From contig SCFE01000061.1 of assembly GCA_004352715.1 (NCBI GenBank), positions 1,720,575-1,784,574 on the forward strand: a stretch of 64,000 bases of DNA, given 5' to 3'. Under the pieces are notes generated by a model that saw nothing but the letters and a program-made list of their open reading frames with translations, did not search any database and was not told where the DNA came from. Shown in pieces: positions 38,807 to 52,000 of the stretch (its first letter is position 1; the number at the start of each line of letters is the position of its first letter). The translations under genes were made by a program, and so were the position numbers. The stretch is from Hofstenia miamia. Taxonomy: Eukaryota > Xenacoelomorpha > Acoela.

Positions 38807-41800
38807 TACTGGAAAAAAGAATTCGGCCACCTATTATTTGTGATAAATATTTCTAAGAAATGGACACCAAGAATGTCTTAGGTATTTTAAAATTAGATTT
38901 GGTGTTGCAGAAAGAGGAATTCATCAATGTTGACACATAATTGTTACTGTTTACTTTAAATCTCAAGGAGAAATGCTACAACGCTTGTAGTTAGCTAATC
39001 TTTTCTTGGAAAAATGTATTCGGCCACTTTAGACCAAAATAGAGAATCTGTAAAAAATTTCATTAAATGAGCTTTTTTCAGTCTATCTATATTGAAAATG
39101 TCTTATAACAGTTTTTCTTGGTCATATATGATACCTGGTTATGTACCTCGTGCCATCCACGAGTTGATTATCTCCAAACATTTGGATGGGACGTAATATA
39201 GCCTGAACTGTAGAGTGACCTCGAAGTACTGTCGGGGATATCATCCGACGTTTCATTTCTGAAAATATCATTGCCCCAAGTCAAATTACGGAAGACCAAA
39301 GTAGACCTCTAAAATCTCCCATCAGCTCTTGTGCGCTTTTCAAAGCGAAATCCCAGGAAGACTTCAGAGGATCTTTGCAAGGAGTGGGTTGATGGTCACC
39401 TCGTGATAGCAAGAACTGTGCGAAACATCATGAAGATGTACTCAATTGGGACTTTCGTTGAATCCAGAAAGCCATTGTTAACCTCAAAGCAAAGATTACG
39501 CCGGTTGAGGTGGGCCAATTTAGTGAGAGACAATTCATCTGAACATTGGTCTAATGTTATATTTTCAGGTGAGTCAAGATTTGATCTATGCCCATCAAGA
39601 GGAATGTTGATAAAGAGACCAACTGGATAGAAGTTAAGATTCTTGCCTCAATTTACTAGGGGGACCATGAAGTACGGTGGGAAGTCTGTAATGGTATAGA
39701 GTGCAATATGGAAGTGTGGCTTTCGCAGATTGTTCACATCACCGGTGCTCTCCGAAGCTCTCAATATGGTCGGATTCTTGAAAATGACCTCTTCCCAATC
39801 CTTACAAGTGATTCAATATATCAGTAGGATTGTGCTCCATGTCATACCTCAAAAGTAATGAAGAACTTCTTCCACAATAAAGGGGTTGCTATCCTTGCTG
39901 ACTGATCTGGGCAATCTCCACACCTTAACATTATCGAAAATATGTGGAAAGAGGTTAAATATCGAATTGGACAGCATACTTTTCACACTGAAGACGGGCT
40001 GTGGAAAGCAATAAAGAAAAAATTTTATGCAATTCTCAACAGCTTTATTTAAAAACTTTTGCTGCAATCGCCTTGAATCTGTTATTTGCTCAAAAGGACA
40101 CTCTACAAAATATACTTATTAAAAGTACGATCATCCAGATGAATGTCGCAATCAGCCTAAAAACAACCAACTTTAGTGAAATAGAACTTCCCGGCCTGTA
40201 AATACCAGGAAAGGCTTTCACGTTATGCCAATAAACGTTGTCCAGACGGTTAGTGGTGTTTGATCAAGGTTTCGCATAATACCCATAAAATAAAACGATT
40301 ATATCATGGGGGAGATTTTTTGTGAACTGTCCTGCCCTATCCCACAGACACTGTGCCCTGTCCCACATTGCCCCACACTGATATATTCTATGGCCCGAAA
40401 TTGTACCGCTAATGAAATTCTGCTCAAAAGACTACTTGTGATATTCTATTGCAAAATATTTGTTCTATTACAATTTTCATAACTCGACACCACACCACCA
40501 CTGCCAAAGATTTTTAATCCCTTACTCTACTATTTCTACCAATAGGAATCTAATAACAATTGTGAAGCCAGTACATATTAAAGGCATTATTTATAGTAAA
40601 ACGAAATATAATTAACTCTATAGAGCTTATAATAAAGCTAGTATTTTATACAATATAGTTATGCAGAAATAATTGCACTCCTTCGAGTGAAATTGCAAAG
40701 TCAATTTACGAGAAAGAAATCAGATGAGGATGGCGCTATCGAATATAATAAAATGAATGGCAGTTCATTTTTCAAATTGCGACTAAGTTTCCAATCAAAT
40801 CAAAATTTGATCAAGCAGAGAATATGAATGTAAAGAAATTACTCTTACAATCTCGAAAATTGGCAATTTTTTGGTTCAGTTTTTTTAACTTAAAAGTTTA
40901 TTTCCGCTTTTTCCCTCAAGAATACCCCCTTGCGTCATGTGTCGATCCGCCTAACTTCCATCTCTGCTCCAAAGGCATTCTTCTGAGAATTTAAAATAGT
41001 TTTTAAGGAATGTGAATGGGAAAATCCAAAAGATCTGGAATTCTAGAATCCCGGCCATACGCATGAAATCAAAAGAGCAGTGCCATAAAGAAGAGCTTAA
41101 TACGTTTGAAAATTTCCTCTAATGCAGCTAAATTTCCCTTTATTTCTGTTATAGCAAAAAACATTTTTTCGAAAAAAATAGCTTTAGTTTCTTGCAATAT
41201 TGTTTTTTATAATAAAACTAAACTCAATATTTTGACCGAATAACCTCGTGTTTGATAAAATTAACTTCATTTCATAAGAAAATTTTCCAAGATTTTCGAT
41301 CCCAATCCCGTACTGTTAAATACAGTGTTAAATTTTCAGTTTGGCCGCGGCCCAGTCATGTGAGATATGTTCCTTATGCCACTGGTTTTGTACATCAATT
41401 TCTGGTGCAGTACTTAAATTACGCATTATTAATCATATTAGTTTAGCAAATACAATAAAATACATTAACAAACATTAAATAAAATTGGTTCCGGTCTCGT
41501 AAATGTACGTTCCCGCAGGACTAAGTGCAATGTTACCATTATTTATTAAGTGCCATAGCTGTCGGGTGATTTGAAAAATTTATAAAAAATTGAATCACCA
41601 TCAGACTTGAATTAAATATAAATATAAACCCTTTGATTGACTATTTCCAAAAACGATTTGTTCAAAATGGACTCAACTACATAAAACTTCATTCTTAGAG
41701 AAGTTTTGCATAGAAAACGCAGAAAGTAAGGAAGCAGTCTGTAAGATGGTATAAGGTGGTATTGTAGCTGAATATATTTCAAAACTAACCATTCTCATAA

Positions 41801-42602
41801 ATTAACAAAGGTGATTAATGCAGCGAAAACAATCGAAAGAATAACATAAAAAAGTTTACTCGTTTGAAAGATAAAAGTATTTTAAAAGAAAAAAATTCGA
41901 TGTTGTTTAGAAGTATATTTAGATTTAAACTCATAACAAAATTAATTTACCAGAAAACACTTAATGAAAATGGGGGAATTGTTATAAAGAGTGCATAACA
42001 TCTCTAAATGGAACTTTATTTACGAACACATTCGCTAACAACGAAAACAAGGCATGTCAACAATTTGATGTTATATACACTCTGGAATTGGTTAGCTCAA
42101 TTATGCAAGTTAAAAGTGATTAGTGTCATATAAAATGAGTTCTTCTAGCACTACGTGAAGCAACATTTTTAAAAAGTCGTGAAGATCCAAAAAACAAAAA
42201 CTTTGATATACATCAATGGTTAACCATAGGATGCAAGTCTAGCTAAAAAAATTTATTAAATGTACATTGCTACCACACTTGATACTGCTGACTTTTTAGC
42301 GCATTTTTAAACGCGGATAAAAAATTTGTCTTTAATTATGACATCTAATTCTTTACGAATTCAAAATTTGCAACATCATATGCACAAAAAGCTATATATT
42401 ATAAATAAAATTAGTATGTGAATTGGTCAATCTGTTAATTAAAGAAACGAATCCAACCCTACCAGAAATGGAGGGGGTCACAGCAAATATGCTCTACCAG
42501 GGATTTTAGAAGAAAAACATTATGGCTGACCATTGCTGGATAGTGTATCGTGAAAATTAAGACCACAGCATAAAAGAAAATTACGATTTTCACAAAAATA
42601 TA

Positions 42603-42639
<37 letters not shown>

Positions 42640-45600
42640 CTTGAGAATACACCTATTTCAAGATTATTCTGTTCTCAAAGATAGCATGGTGTATGGCAAC
42701 GTCCAGGTGTCTATACTTAAGAAGATTAAATATATTATGCAATATTGTCACTAACAAATAATATAATTGGAAAACAGAAATCATTCAATCTACCTCATTA
42801 TCTGTACATTACATTTGCGTAAACTATTGTACATGAATTTGGACATATATCTGTAGAATACAAAATAAAATCCACATAACTTGGAAAATAAAATCTATAC
42901 TTCATTATGGTAATGCTGATAGTGAGTCATTTTATTCAGATTTATTGAATAATATTGCGCAAATATTCTCATAAATTTTATTAATGTCTAATGTGAAATT
43001 TAGAGGATTTGACAACGTCAATCTCGTTTCGCTTATTTAAGTAATTAAGATGTTAAGGATTCATTGCATCATTAACTTTATAGTTATTTTATTAATATAT
43101 TATAACCCTGGAACTCTCCTGCTAGTGACAATTGTCACTTTTTTAAATAGGCCTCACAAAATTAATTCAGGATGTATATGTCTTTTTGAACATCCTTTTC
43201 TTTGAATTTTTGGTATATTAAATATCTTGTTCTTTAAAATACTATTTGATTTTTCAATAAAGCTTTTTGCAATAAACTAGTGGTTTTCTTTATGGCGACA
43301 ATTGTCACTAGCAAGGTAGTTAGTGAGTGCGTCACATGTATATCTCTTGTTTTCTCACAAGTTGAAATTGGTATAATATTCGGTTCCGCATCAGTTTACT
43401 GGAAGTCTGAGAACTTTCCTTAAAACTGGCTATTACTATCAACGCTGCATTCTGTAATACCACCTTACCCAACTTTGGTAGTCCCAACTTTTCTAAATGC
43501 CTCATGTTTTGTTTACTGAGGCACTTTAAGTTTCATCAACGTGCACTGCTTCTCCATTTCTTATGCCAACTCTATATTTGCTAATCTAATTTTTCTATTT
43601 AATTTCTACAGTTGTATTGGTTGCTACTGCTAAGTCTATTATAGTTCCAAAACTTTTTTTCGTTATCTGCCACATCTGTACCCACATTCACTGCTTCAAT
43701 GATTACGCAAATCTCTATAATGAAACAATCATATTAACTTCGGCTTTTCCTTCTATATTGCTCATGTGTTTATGCTCATGTCATTTACCTAAACAGCCAT
43801 ACACTTAGCCTTCCTTAGGGTCTTTTTTTGCACTATTCATCCACTATTTACTGTGCATTACCTATACCTTGATTTACTCTCTGTCTCTATATCATTCTGC
43901 TATGGTTTCTTCATCTCAACCTCTGTTTTCATCATTCTCAGCTCCCTGCTGATCTCCAGTAACTCTTTAGACTGTCATTAAAAATGTCTTTGGCATAATT
44001 CTTCTGCTTCCTATACTTCCTCAACACTTAATATTCTCTTCCTTTCTAGTAAGATTGACATCTACATTCTAACTGTCTTTATATTTTGATTGAATTCCTT
44101 TTCTGCTGCTATTAATTTTCTACTTTTTTGTCTAGTTCGTAGTTAATATGATAACTACAGATAATATATAAAGTTGACGTAGGCGAAACAAGATATAATT
44201 CTTGGGGAAATAGCAGGAGATGTAGACAGTGCTGATGTTATTGAACCATTCGTAAGCAACACGCAATTTTGCACTTAAGAAGGAAGATTGTGTATTTGAT
44301 GAGCCTATTAATAAGAAGCCAATGTAATTTGATTAGTAGTTCCTAATGTGGCAAATTTCTCTGTATTTCAAAAATCCAACATGCAGTATAATTTTGAAGC
44401 CCTAATGAAAGAATGAAATGGAAAACTACATAAAAGTGAGAAATCCCCAAACAAGTTTAATGTATTGCAGATTTTGAATCAACACAACTGATTAGTTACT
44501 AATTGATTCATTCTGAAGAGGTTGCCGACTGCTATTCCAAAAGATGGGAGGGCTTCTTTCAACGAAACTTCATAACAAAGCAAAATAACATATTTACAAT
44601 AAATCAGTCAGATTTGCTAACATGCATTTAGTTTTCGCAATATTGATTTTAAGACGAAGCCAGATATTAATTTTACTTATTCAATCATAGTTTCCTGAAG
44701 ACTTGAAATAGATTGAGATAGGCGATTAATCTCAGTAAAATATAGTTTTTTGTCAAAGTAATGATGCTCAACACGAAAAGAGATAAAATAATTGTTGATA
44801 AGAAGAAGAATTAGTCTTAAAATAGACTTCTGTGGCACACCAATTTATTTATATGTTACACTATCTATCAATATGTGTTCAGATAAATATCATTCCAACC
44901 ACACATATACAGTATGCTAGAGACTCAATACTATCGGGCAATACATATATTGAAAAATCATGGTGAATGGAGTCAGAAGCTTTATTCATATCTACAGTGA
45001 AAAGTTACTTGGATTACCTTTTCGTAAAGTGTATCAACACTGAAGGACTCTTAAGATTATGTTGAGACTAAGTAACTGATGAGTCCATTGTGTGTTACAT
45101 ATTCAAGAAATAGATCATTAATTACTTTTTAGACTAAATTAGCTTACGAAAGAATTTGAAGAACTCTTGGATTCAAATTGTCATTTTTCATTAGTAGCAC
45201 AATTACACTATGTTTTCGACACTTAAAAAATCATTATTTGAAACCAAAAACCTATGAATGTTCTATACTGATTGATTGAGGGCATAGTAATGTGCGAATA
45301 CGGGTAGTACTCGCGGATAAGGACGTAAATTTTTATGGGATACTTGCGGGTACCCGGTACATTTGAGGTTTCTATCCAATTTATGTGCATTTTAAATATG
45401 ATATTTTTGGATCATGAACTAAATAATTAAAATTTTGGGCAAATTTGTATAGAATGAAATTATGTTAAGTTTTTTAAGTTGTGATATAAGCTTTGAATAC
45501 AGTTACCTTTTATACATTCTTATTATCTAATTGCCATGCAGCAATTACGAAAATATATTTTCCCTGTTACAGTAACTGTCCAAATGCTACTTCGATAATG

Positions 45601-47493
45601 ATAACAACACTTATTTCCATTATAATGCCATTTATCAGACAACAAATTAAAATCAGCTGAATATAGATATCTGCTCTCACGGAAAAGATAGAAATGATTT
45701 AAAATCGGCAATTACCGTGAATCACTCTTTATATAAAATATATTCCCTCAGCGCTCTTTAACTAGCGGTATGGAACTTCGTTTTCGCAAGTCTATAGCGT
45801 ATCTCAGATTTTGTGCATCCTATGCTAGCAGTACATTGGATATAATTTACTCTAAGATCCCGAATTATCAGGACCCTCCCCCAAACTTGATTTGGCTTTA
45901 AAATGGCTTAACCCCTCCCTATAATTTGAACCTCCCATTTTTTTATTTCCAGATTTTCTTTTTTAGAAGTTTATTTACCAAAAAGTTAAGATTCAATTGT
46001 TGCAAGATTTGCTATTTACATCTAAAAATTACAATTCAATAACATCGTACAAATCTGAACATTATATTAGGATTCATTGAGTATTACGTTTTTAGGCATT
46101 TGGATAATTTAAAATAGACCCAATGATTTAGACAACTCCGTTTTTGATATGCAAAAATTATTAGAAATCGCTGACCCCCTTCCCGATAATTCGGAACTTC
46201 AAAGTAAGTAATATTTAGAATTTTAAGTTTTATAGACTATGGAACATACTGTATCTATTGTTTGGCAATCATATAAGCCTATATATATTATTTATAAAGA
46301 AGTATCGTATTTTGAAAAAAAATATTATGTGCAACCAAAATAAAAAAGCAAGGCTTTAACATGTTTAGATCTTATAAATGGATTGGCCTGTTCTCATGCA
46401 AATGTTGGAAATGGTCTAGAGAAATTAAATCACTAATTCTGGGAATTATTATGCGACTAGAATTTGAACGATTAACTAAAGCAAATTAGTATCCAAGCAA
46501 TGCTACTAAGCATACGTGAACTAAGACTTCGATGAGCTTTAGCGGCTATACTTAGATAGGGAAACTTCTTCTTTATACCGGCAAACTGTGAAGAACACAA
46601 TTTGGTGATGTGCATATTCTAGGTTAAATAAAAGAAAATATGGCATTCTCATCAATTGATTAAATTAATTTACTATTGCTTATTATTTCATAGCAGAATA
46701 ATATTATATAAATTTTTTTTCTATTTGAACAAAGAGATGTCAGTTGGCAATTAGAACATCTAGAATGTCAACTATGTACATAATTAGTTCCTGTTCATAA
46801 GTGGGCCAGACGGAATTTACTGGAATTGGTTATCTATCCCGAAGATTAGCATATTTAATATATATAATATTATAGCAACCGCATTTGTTCGAACATCATA
46901 AATGACATGTGTATTTACTCGCGTTAACTTACAATTACCTATATAATAAATATATATATATATATAAAGCTTAACCAGGACCAACAACATTATATAGTTG
47001 GTCCTGGTTTAACAAACAGCGCATATCCAATGATCCTGAAATTCATGGGTTTTGTAATATGTGATTTTGAGGGGGCGGCTTGAAAACAGACTTCAGACTC
47101 CCTCTAATTGTGGAAAATCACAAATGTCTCCGTATTCTTCAGCCAAATAATAGAGGTGGGGATATATTTTGACCGATGGAATAGAATATGATACCCACCA
47201 TTAAAAGAGACAAAAATTAAATCAAAACACAGAATTATCAAATATTTTAATCACATTTGTAAAGTAAGAATTTATACTATGAGAAGATTTTTATTAAAAT
47301 CGGAGTAGTACAAGGTTACCAAAAAAACTTGGTGAAAGTAAACTCCTCATCATCATAAATACCACAATGTATGGTCGAATTATTTTTAAAACTGCCCTTT
47401 AATTAATAATGCATATGTAAATAGTTTTGTATTTTTTTCATGTGTTAGTTTGTAGACTTTATATACATATTAGCAATAAATTTGCTTTAACAC

Positions 47494-47552
<59 letters not shown>

Positions 47553-48819
47553 TGAGACGTGTATTTTGGTTATTTCATTGAAAATTATTCGAATTTCCTT
47601 GTGCATCATAAAGTTGTGCATGGGAAATAACATGATGTTTTATACTGTATGTAAATAATAAATTTACTAGACTTTATACTATACTGCATGGGTAAATATA
47701 TTCATTTTTAAAATTCAGTTTCCCACAATGTTATTCTCATTATAATATTTAACAAATGACAAAATTTCTATTCGCCATTTTAATAAGCAAAGGTTGCACT
47801 TTTCTTTCCAAATATCATTATACCAAATTTTTCCGAATATAGAAGTATAACATTGTTAATACAGCTTGGAACATTTAACTCTCCCAATAAGAAATCCTGG
47901 ATACAAAAGTTATATTGTATATATATATATAGTGCATTTGTGCCAAAAATCCTCAAACATTGTTCCTCATTAAATGCAACCTCAAGTTCATTGGCATTTA
48001 AATTTTTCAGAAACATAAAAATATTTAAATTATACAAACTATTCGCTTTAAGGACGACTTGACAATTAAAATAATTTACTTTTCAAGATATAATATCACA
48101 AGGTTAAGTAATATTTCCTGTCCTTCAAATTGTCATTCTAAAAATATGAAAATGTTTTGAAGTCTCTTGTTAGCTCCGTCATATATGATTTAGGAGGAAT
48201 TTCTTTGTTATAAGTAAATTTCTATTAGAATACCAAAATTTAACCAGAAAATTTAAAAAACAATTCCTAGTTGTCCTGATTTTTTTACCAATTGAGTGCT
48301 TCGCCCTGCAAAGTGTAATGGTACGTACGATAGTATGCCATTCAAAATCTATTGCATATTTCACAACAATTAATTTTAGCTACTTTTTGCAGGTTTTTTC
48401 AAACGAGTGGGAGGCAATTTGTGGGATGGTGCAGTCACACTGACATTAGGTTTGAAACCTTAGTTCTGCTAAATTTTCTGTCCCTGAATTTCAAATATTT
48501 TTCTGTAAAACTTAATATGAATTAATTCAACAATTATATGCAATGGGAATGAAATATTATGAAAATTAGTAATGATTGATTTGCGAATCCAATTTTAGTC
48601 CCCATTTTGTGCTTTATTATTTTTCCAAATGTTTACGACAGTCAAGAAATTGCCCGAATTTTTTGAAGTCTATGATATGCAATTGGGTATAGCATCTATG
48701 GCACCGGTCAGAAAAAAATTTCGATTCTACCCTACCTACACTGCGTTTTTGTAGACCCGACCAGACCCGACGTACAGATTCGGGCTCTCATCCATTGTCA
48801 AGGGATGTATGTATGTGTG

Positions 48820-48856
<37 letters not shown>

Positions 48857-48995
48857 NNNNNNNNNNNNNNNNNNNNNNNNNNNNNNNNNNNNNNNNNNNN
48901 NNNNNNNNNNNNNNNNNNNNNNNNNNNNNNNNNNNNNNNNNNNNNNNNNNNNNNNNNNNNNNNNNNNNNNNNNNNNNNNNNNNNNNNNNNNNNNN

Positions 48996-49027
<32 letters not shown>

Positions 49028-52000
49028 ACGAATAGAGAAGTTGCGTGAACGCCACTACTTGATGGTCCCAATAAATACTTCTAACGTATGGTGATAAAAT
49101 AGTTGAAGGATGGACTTGTGGCTCATATTTGGATTTTACAGATTTTTTGTATTGCAAAAAATTGCAAGTGAAGAAAAACTTTTTAAAAATAGTTTTTATA
49201 TTATAAGTTGACAAAGCACCTTGACCCGAGACAATCCAATCCGTAGCAAGCACTAAGATAATAAATGCGAGGTATTGAAATGTGTAATTTACACGTGTCA
49301 TAAACGTATAAGAATGTTTTTGTGCAAAAGCGATTTTTCCTAACACTGTCCCTTTATATTTGAGAATTCTCTTTAAAATGCCTATAAATATGCACCATGG
49401 CATGTGCTTGACTCCCATATGCTTTAGCAAACGTTTGTAGTGATCAATAGTGTATTAAAGCTCCTAGAACTTGACAACTTTTCTTGGATTGAATTGAATT
49501 AGAGTGAAGAAATTGTACTTGTTAGCCATATTGCAATTTTCGATGTATGTGCCTGAAGCAGTGTTTGAAGGGGGCCGCATAAGCTATAGCAATCCAAACC
49601 GACTCATATGTTGACACTAACAATAATATCCGACCCGACACTAACTCAGAGATGCACATAGACCGAAAACAAAAGCCCAAATCCGGCCCATTCTAATTTA
49701 GCACAATTCAACCCACTTAGCCCTACTTTTTATCGTATAACTAAAGAAGTTCTTGAATTTTTAAGCCTTTACTAGACCAAAGTTGGTTATGTTAAAAACC
49801 TATGAAAATCTACACGTTGATGTTGAAAACTTAAATTGAGCTTTAGAAGAGTGCTATTGTAAATTTCAAAATGTAAATGGTATTTGCCAACGCATTGCTT
49901 ATAAATTATTTTCCATTCACTGCATTTAGATTGATTTCATGCACTGTTGAGTAATAGTCATTGTTGAAATTTTTGCCCATTTTTTCAAAAATAACTCGGC
50001 CCTAGCCAGTCCCAGGTCCCACACGGCCCTGCCCTTACAGATATCTGCCCCGACCAATTCTTACTTCTCATTTTCAGAGGAACGAGTGTATGATCATTAA
50101 TATATTCAATGAAAATAAATATTAAAACAACTCTTTGTAGCAAGGATTTCAATAGTTTTATATTCTTTTTTTGAAAACAGTGTTGTTGCTTTTGTTGTTA
50201 AGGTTGTACTTGCAATCAAATCATTTAAGAAAGCTTTTGCATTTTGAGGTAATCTTTTGCCAACCCATGTTCTAATTTTGATCGTATAACTCGACTCTAA
50301 ACAATTGAATTTTAGAGAAAAATAATCCAATGTACCGGTTAGATTGAACCCCTTTGAAACCTAGGGTAATGTTAGTTGAAAAACCGAATAAATTTTTTGT
50401 TTCAGAAAGAATCTAATGGATATTCTATAATATTAAAGGCTTAGATTTTTGTAATTTCTCTAGGGCTTCTTTCTCATAGAATCCTACAACTAAGATCTAC
50501 TATCTACACCATTTACATCATTTTGACCAACATTAACATAAATTATCATCTTTGAAGACTAGATAACTTAGAAATACCTAAACATGCTAGGAATTTTAAT
50601 AAAACCTTATTGTTAATTATCACAGTTCTTGGAATTATAGTCCTAGCAGAGCTACAACCGGGCTGTGCTTTTGTCCGTACCGTGCCTTGCCTTGAACCAA
50701 AATTTCAAAATTCAACAATAATGTTAGTATTTTCATTTTCGCCGTTATGCGATATAACTCCTGTTTGATTTTTTGCAAAATTCCAAATCATTCCTTACAG
50801 ATGTATTAGATATTATTTTTGAGCCACTGTTTTAAGGCGTATTTCGTACATAAAGAATAATGTACTATGTGTAATTTAATAATTCTAAGTTCATAGTTTA
50901 AGTTCTAATTATTACATTATTTTTCTATGCACTAAGCGTTTTCTAATATATTATTTAGCTTTATTTAAATGTATATACTGTAATGTTAGAATAGCATACA
51001 TTTAATTAAAATAAGTAAACCTTATATCAAAACTTTTTCAAAAATAAAGTTTTTTGTTTTTCATTGTTTACTTTTAGTAAATATGAATATTTTGGTGCTT
51101 ATTTTTGAGACACTACAGTAATGGAAAGAGATCATAATATGCTTACAGTGGTGACAATAAAGATGGAACCAAGATTTAAAGGTCGTGATTTTCTTGTTTC
51201 ATAGTTGTTTGTTCGATTAGGCAGGTGCCAATTAATATGAAACTGTGACAGCACGTTAGGAGAGCGTTATTACTTTAGCTCTAACATGGTCTTACTCGAT
51301 CTTGTCCTTTGCACCAGAAATTAACCATGCCCAAGTACACCCCATTTCTCATGCGAAAAGCAGTAATTAATTTATTCTTCCAAGAATAGCAACAGATGCA
51401 AATATCCGAACTAACAAACGTGCACAAAAGTTCAGTAGGTCGAATTGTTCGACATTAAAAATCAACTGCCAAAATTGCGAAGACGATTCCCGGGCGGCCA
51501 CCTAAAGTCAGTCATCGGGGGAGGTCGAATTTAGTGCGTCTTGCCCGCATTTGCCTTCGAATGAGTAGCAGAGAGCTACTGCATCTCGGATACGCCAAAT
51601 ATTGAAGAAATATGAGCTACGTAGTCGTGTGGAAGCGAGAAAGCCCAAGTTAACGAGAACACACCATTCTAAAAGAACCAATTGGAGCCAACAAATGATA
51701 AAAAACCCTCAATGTATTCGACCATTGGGTTTTCACTGACGAATCAAATTGAGGTTAATCCTTCGAGGAAGAAGCGTGTTTGGAGACCAACAGGATCCCA
51801 AGAAGGCTGCCACAAGCCACTACCAGAACACCTGCTATCATGGTATAGGGTGCACATCGGTCCAATGAATGCGAAAAAAAATTGTTCAGTTATCAGGACA
51901 TGTTGCTGGCGAGTCGTATGTGAATCTGCTGCGTCAGCATATACTTCCAATGTGGTCGGAAGACCTTTTTCTGCAACAAGACAATGCTCCTCCTCATCAC

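Larger units (their letters stand above)
46205..51145. other. AT-rich intron sequence with repeats and one gap
   Basis: It holds the hairpin (46973), a (TTA)n array (47494-47552), a TA-flanked gap (48857-48995) and GC-rich patches at 48745-48790 (AGACCCGACCAGACCCGACG) and 49600-49730 plus 49995-50060 (CCGACCCGACAC, CGGCCCTGCCC) that look like interiors of hAT-type short elements. No gene was found. Confidence 0.45.

Noticed and set aside
40140-40260. Right inverted repeat for the 38804 Tc1 element
   Set aside because: No complement of the CAGTACTGG...CGGCC terminus was found after the transposase end.
43617-43808. Plus-strand ORF of 63 residues
   Set aside because: It lies antisense to LINE-like text on the minus strand and has no family resemblance.
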